From Sinotaia quadrata (lineage: Eukaryota; Mollusca; Gastropoda; Architaenioglossa; Viviparidae): a DNA stretch of 64,000 bases. Both the position numbers and the translations under genes were made by a program. Under the pieces are notes generated by a model. It did no database searches and was not told where the DNA came from. It saw nothing but the letters and a program-made list of their open reading frames with translations. Location of the stretch: assembly GCA_028829895.1 (NCBI GenBank), contig CM054177.1, positions 80,177,163-80,241,162 of the forward strand, given 5' to 3'. This document shows, piece by piece, positions 59,642 to 64,000 of the stretch (position 1 is its first letter; the number at the start of each line of letters is the position of its first letter).

Positions 59642-61617
59642 ACAACACAGGGCCCTCCAGCCTATGGACAGTTTGAACCAGTCAACAGAAAGCGCAAAGT
59701 CAAAGAAGAAAACCGTATATTTAATCCGTTATGGGAACTTGAACTTTTGTTCACAATGCCGGGTGATAAGCCCAAGTGCTGGCTCTGCCAGAATTCCATA
59801 GCTGTTTTGAAAAAAAGCCAATCTGCAGAGACTCTTCACTTCCATGCATAACAATTTTGAGAAAAATTATCCAGTCGGTTCTAAAGTGAGGGAAGACAAA
59901 GTAAATTCTCTAAAACAAAATATACATATCCAGCAAAATAGTTTTCGATGACAAATGAGTGCAAGTGACTGTGTTACTGAGGCATCCTTGAAAATTAGCT
60001 GGGTTTAGCAAAAAAAACAACAGAAACCATATTCAGATGGCGAAACTTTTATGTTTTAAAGAATGTGCCGATTCTTTGTTTGCTGAGTTTAAGAACAAAG
60101 ATGAAATTAAAAAGCAAATTTAAGATTTTCAGTTATCTCATCAGACCGTGGCAAGATTAGTTTCAATGCTATCCAGTAATATATTTGATCAGATGCAGTT
60201 TGATTTTAAGAATGCCTCTGATTTTAGTTTAGTTTTTGGATGAATCATATGATGTTACTGATACAGAACAACTAAAATAAAAGGGTTAGATTTGATGCAG
60301 GTGATATATTTAAAGAAGAACTGTTGGCACTGATACCGCTCAAAGATTCTACCCGAGGGGAAGAAGACCTTTATAGAGCACTCAAAGAATGCTTGTTAAA
60401 ATTGACATTGACATTAAGATGCTAATTTCAATTACCATGGATGGTGCCCCAGCAATGGTAGTAAAGAGGATTGGATTGATTGGCTTGTTGAAGGAAGATA
60501 ACGATTTTCCAGATTTCCAGGCATACCACTGCTTAATTCACCAGCAGGCACTTTGCTCAAAAATGAAAGATGATGAACTGAAAAATGTCATGGATGTTGT
60601 TATAAGAATTGTGAACTTCATTCGGGTGAAATCTTTAAACCACCGGCAGTTTAAGACACTTATTGAAGAGTATGAAACCAATTATGGTGATCTCATTCTA
60701 CAAACCGATGTTTGTTGGCTAAGCAGAGGTAAGGTTTTGGGAAAGACTCTGGGATCTGATTCAAGAGGTCAAACTTTTCCTTGGGGAGAAAAGTAAGGAA
60801 GAGCTATTAATTCATCTTCAGAATCCAGTTTTTATCTGTAGACTTGCATTTTTGACTGACATTACTCAACACCTCAACATGTTGAACTTGAAATTACGAG
60901 GGTATCATCAAATCATACCCACACTAATTAAGAAAATTAGTGTCTTTGAAGCAAAGTTGGATTTATTTATAAGTCAATTACAAAACTCTAATTTTACACA
61001 CTTTCCAGCACTTTCTAATGTTGCACAAGAAAATCTTGATTTAATTAAAAGTGAATGGTTTGATGCATCATTACTAAAATTGAAATAAGATTTCCCAGCT
61101 CACTTTCAAGATATTCGTCCTTTGACTCCGTGTGCTTTCTGCTGACCATCCCTTCACAAGTGACGTCTCTGTCAGTATCATGGCTGCAAATATGCAGATA
61201 CTGGGAGGAGATGAAGGTGCAGTGCAGCTCGAAATAATTGAAATGCAGCATAACACGGCTCATTGAGACAAACGCAAGGATACGACGCCAAGTTTTGGAT
61301 GAAATATGTGGGGGTCTTATGATGAGTTTCCACACATATCTAAATGCTGCAAAAACTTCTGACCATGTTTGGAAGCACTTAGTGAAGCAGGATTTTCTGC
61401 AATGACCAACATCAAGTCAAAGAAACAATATTCTTTGACTGATGAAAATTTAGAAAGCCTGTTGAGGGCAGCTGTAACTCAGTACTGGCCACAAATAACA
61501 AAAATTACAAATTTAATTCAGTCAGATTTCGCACTGAAGATGCAACTTGAGGCTAAAGAAATTGATAAGTTGGAATGCTGGTTTCGAAACATACACAAAT
61601 TATACTGTTATTGATAA
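59642..61617 (+). pseudogene. hAT transposase pseudogene (GTF2IRD2/ZBED-like)
   Basis: Fragments in successive frames give the order of a hAT transposase. 59690-59851 reads KRKVKEENRIFNPLW then KCWLC, a BED-type zinc finger start. 59844-59951 reads FEKNYPVGSKVREDKV. About 60056-60240 reads KECADSLFAEF, then QLSHQTVARLV, then DQMQFDFKNASDFS. About 60234-60275 reads LDESYDVTDTEQL, with the first catalytic Asp. 60280-60390 reads KEELLALIPLKDSTRGE. The longest piece, 60389-60796, has TMDGAPAMV (second Asp), YHCLIHQQALC, and TDVCWLSRGKVL. It then shifts frame into RLWDLIQEVKLFLG and 60852-61088 (LTDITQHLNMLN). 61369-61614 has the C-terminal FSAMTNIKSK...YSLTDENLESLLRAA dimerisation motif. At least eight frameshifts or stops (for example 59849, 59949, 60121, 60276, 60730 and 61086) rule out an active product. 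A functional host-domesticated gene is therefore unlikely. Confidence 0.93.
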
Positions 61618-61871
61618 TAAACAACTTTTAGATTAACATCAGATATATAATTCATATTTGATATATCAATTAGCTAAAATCTATTGGAATTTGAAAAACA
61701 TCGGATTACACAAAAACATTTTATAAATAAATATACTCTACATGGCATACATATTGTACAGTGTACATAAATAAAGTTTTACAACATTTACAATGTTACG
61801 AAATCTTTTTTAAAAGGCTAAAAACGAGAGGGAAAAGTAGTAATTTCGGTCTTTTTTTATTAATTTATTTC

Positions 61872-62033
61872 GCAACTGTATCCAACAGATAGCTAAAACA
61901 GATTACATTTTATTATTAATGTATTTAACAACTCTATCCAACAGATAGCTAAAACAGACTACATTTTATTATTAATGTATTTAACAACTCTATCCAACAG
62001 ATAGCTAAAACAGATTACATTTTATTCTAAATG
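61872..62033. repeat. ~56-bp triplication inside the hAT 3' region
   Basis: Three copies of a unit with CCAACAGATAGCTAAAACAG and TACATTTTATTATTAATGTA lie between the transposase remnant and the right end. Confidence 0.94.
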
Positions 62034-62186
62034 CTCCCCTAAACGTTGACGACTAGGACTCCGCCCAGACCCCTAGTCGTAAGGGGCTTCTCGCCCTGGT
62101 GCTTTTGACACCCTCGTTCGTCTACCTGGCAACATTGCGGCTCCTTGCCTCATGACAATTTTTTAAGTGGCCCACAGCCTGAAAAA

Positions 62187-62201
62187 GGTTGGACAGCACT
62201 G
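62187..62201. repeat. hAT terminal inverted repeat, right
   Basis: GGTTGGACAGCACTG, complement of 59237-59251. Confidence 0.97.
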
Positions 62202-62209
62202 CTGTATAT
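62202..62209. repeat. Target-site duplication, right copy
   Basis: CTGTATAT, identical to 59229-59236. Confidence 0.95.
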
Positions 62210-62224
62210 GTCAGTCTGGATAGT

Positions 62225-62659
62225 AAATTTGTAATTAGCCAGGTGACAATCAGTGATCAAGATGGTAATGAAACAGATGAACAGGTGAATAAAAATATGA
62301 GACGGATGGCAGTCTGTAAATGAATAAGCACACAGACAAATGGTAGTCAGTAAATGAATAAAAATACAGTAAAATGTAGTTAGTACCATTATAAGATTAC
62401 AGACTGATAGCAGTCAGTAAAAGAATAAAAATGCAACAGTTGGCAGTCAGTAACATAATAAGAATACAGACAGATAGTAGTCAGTAACTGAATAGGAATA
62501 CAGGCGGAAGGCAGCCAGTAACTGAATAAGAATACACCCAGAATGTATTCAGTAACATAGTATGAATAAAGACCGATTACATTCAGTAACTAAATTAAAA
62601 TATAACAGACAGAAGGCAGTCAATAACTTAATAAGAATACGTTCGAATGGCAGTTAATG
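62225..62659. repeat. Degenerate ~33-bp repeats, about 12 copies
   Basis: GGCAGTCAGTAAATGAATAA followed by GAATACAGACAGAT-like units with many differences. Confidence 0.85.
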
Positions 62660-62920
62660 AATACAACCCTAGTCAGGTGGCAGTCACTGAACACGACTAC
62701 ATTCATTTGGATGTCAATGAACACGACTACATTCATTTGGAAGTCAATGAACACGACTACAGTCATTTGGAAGTCAATGAACACGACTATAGTCATTTGG
62801 AAGTCAATGAACACAACTACAGTCATTTGGAAGTCAATGAACACGACTACAGTCATTTGGAAGTCAATGAACACGACTACATTCATTTGGAAGTCAATGA
62901 ACACGACTATAGTCAGACAT
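62660..62920. repeat. 30-bp minisatellite, about 8-9 copies
   Basis: The unit is GTCAATGAACACGACTACAT plus TCATTTGGAA. Open frames on both strands are due to the 30-bp period. Confidence 0.96.
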
Positions 62921-63485
62921 CAATCTGGTTAATAATAGTATAATGCATCGAGTGATGACGAGTGTAATGTACCAGTGAAAAACAGGAAATAAACAACAAA
63001 ATCATAACGAATCCGACGTCATTAATCCCGGTAACAAAGGGTAATACAGATGTGAACCAGACAAATAAATCTATAAGAAGCTAAACGACAATCCGTTGAA
63101 AGTCTGTTATATTTTTGACTATAATCTGATGAATAAAACTACCAGAAGGCAAACAACAACCTGGTGTGTAAGGCTGTAATAAGTCGGACGTAAGTCCAGT
63201 AAATAAAACTGGTAAACCCTGACAACATCCTGGATAATTTACAATGCACTAAGCAAATTACAAGCGGTTGGAGACGAATTTAATGTGTAATTTGGCAACC
63301 TGACGAAAAAAAGAACACAATGAGTCAGGCATGAGGATGTTAAATACGTATATAATGAGCCAGATGAGGAAGAATAGCTACATTTCACCTCGGTCAATAA
63401 GAATGCAATGAGAATGCAAACAGCAAATGCAGCGAAAGAGGAATGAACCCGATCAATAAATACATAATAAGCCAGAGAACGACCA
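62921..63485. repeat. Highly degenerate ~50-60-bp repeats
   Basis: Scattered CCAG.TGAATAA and AATGAGCCAGA pieces suggest worn relatives of the next array. No gene. Confidence 0.5.
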
Positions 63486-63738
63486 GGTGAATACTAATGC
63501 GATGAGCAAGGTAGGAATAAATAAAAACATAATAAGTAGATATAATTTGGTGAATACTACTGCGATGAGCAAGGTAGGAATAAATAAAAACATAATAAGT
63601 AGATATAATTTGGTGAATACTACTGCGATGAGCAAGGTGGGAATAAATAAGAACATAATAAGAAGATATAATTTGGTGAATACTAATGCGATGAGCCAGG
63701 TAGGAATAAATAAAAACATAATAAGTAGATATAATCTG
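63486..63738. repeat. 63-bp minisatellite, 4 copies
   Basis: The unit is GGTGAATACTACTGCGATGA followed by GCAAGGTAGGAATAAATAAAAACATAATAAGTAG. The period is a multiple of 3, giving false ORFs on both strands. Confidence 0.96.
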
Positions 63739-64000
63739 GTGATTAAATATATATCGAGTCGAATGTGAACCGGTGAATGCATATAAAAGGAGGGCACAGG
63801 TGAATAAGTATATAATGGGTTAGATGTAAGCCAGATAATAAAACTGTAATGAGCCCAAAACTAAACCAGTGGATAAGACGGTTATGAGCCAGCTGTGAAC
63901 ATACACGACAAAAATTAATGACCGTGATAAAAAAGTCGATTAATAGGAGTGCAATGAATCAATGGTCAATTAGTCAAATACAAACATAATGCGCCATATG
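63739..64000. repeat. Degenerate continuation of the 63-bp family, cut by the window end
   Basis: AAACTGTAATGAGCC, GTGAACCGGTGAATG and similar fragments recur irregularly. Confidence 0.5.

Larger units (their letters stand above)
59237..62201 (+). mobile_element. hAT DNA transposon, structurally complete, transposase decayed (2,965 bp)
   Basis: The element is bounded by perfect 15-bp terminal inverted repeats (CAGTGCTGTCCAACC at 59237-59251, complement at 62187-62201). Subterminal similarity extends to a GGGCC block at about 30 bp. It is flanked by an exact 8-bp duplication, CTGTATAT. Between the ends, in order on the plus strand, are a BED-finger-like N-terminus, the hAT catalytic region and the C-terminal dimerisation region. 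The reading frame is broken many times. The intact termini and duplication mean that no rearrangement has touched the ends since insertion. The transposase resembles the group that gave rise to vertebrate GTF2IRD2 and ZBED5, from family knowledge. Confidence 0.95.

Noticed and set aside
60389..60796. Domesticated, functional hAT-derived host gene
   Set aside because: The 135-codon piece holds real hAT motifs, but the rest of the transposase is split by many stops and frameshifts. Element ends are also intact, which fits a plain dead transposon.

Overview
This is eukaryotic, intron-and-repeat-type DNA, AT-rich, with no operons, Shine-Dalgarno sites or dense ORFs. The repeat content is a GTF2IRD2/ZBED-like hAT transposon, Ty3/Gypsy and non-LTR retroelement relics, a small TIR element, very many minisatellites and long (CA)n/(TG)n tracts. 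That suggests a marine invertebrate, most likely a mollusc and perhaps a gastropod. The taxon is an inference from repeat style and is not proven by any single locus.

The dominant content is tandem repeats. About 60 separate minisatellite or microsatellite arrays (units 2 to about 90 bp) cover, by my rough count, a quarter or more of the window. Most of the longer ORFs here are artefacts of arrays whose unit is free of stops, often with a unit that is a multiple of 3 (30, 36, 54 or 63 bp). The largest array is a 31-bp repeat at 27.8-29.4 kb. A 45-100 bp family runs through 33.0-34.8 kb, shows dimeric higher-order structure, and is interrupted by a ~420-bp TIR element.

Layout: 0-3 kb, no gene seen. 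3.3-6.7 kb, three minisatellites. 7.2-8.0 kb, minus-strand Ty3/Gypsy integrase relic with its catalytic core missing. 8.5-10.2 kb, minisatellites. 11.5-13.4 kb, microsatellites. 16-17.8 kb, four minisatellites. 19-22 kb, diverged arrays. 22.6-23.0 kb, compound microsatellite. 24.4 kb, candidate promoter elements. 27.24-27.65 kb, the one plausible host coding exon (minus strand, phase-1 acceptor, Cys-rich, three N-glycosylation sequons, hydrophobic C-terminus). 27.8-36.4 kb, arrays plus a non-LTR retrotransposon tail at 31.2 kb. 37-41 kb, arrays. 42.7-43.1 kb, CpG-rich segment with three CACGTG boxes. 43.3-58.7 kb, arrays and microsatellites. 59.24-62.20 kb, a structurally complete hAT transposon with perfect 15-bp termini and a perfect 8-bp target duplication but a decayed transposase. 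62.2-64 kb, degenerate arrays.

No genes here can be shown to work together. The most interesting structural signals are two dispersed sequence pairs that sit beside or inside unrelated tandem arrays (39.5/54.0 kb and 13.1/43.4 kb). They hint that some arrays may be carried by or associated with mobile elements. Arrays that iterate a splice-acceptor-like motif are also notable.
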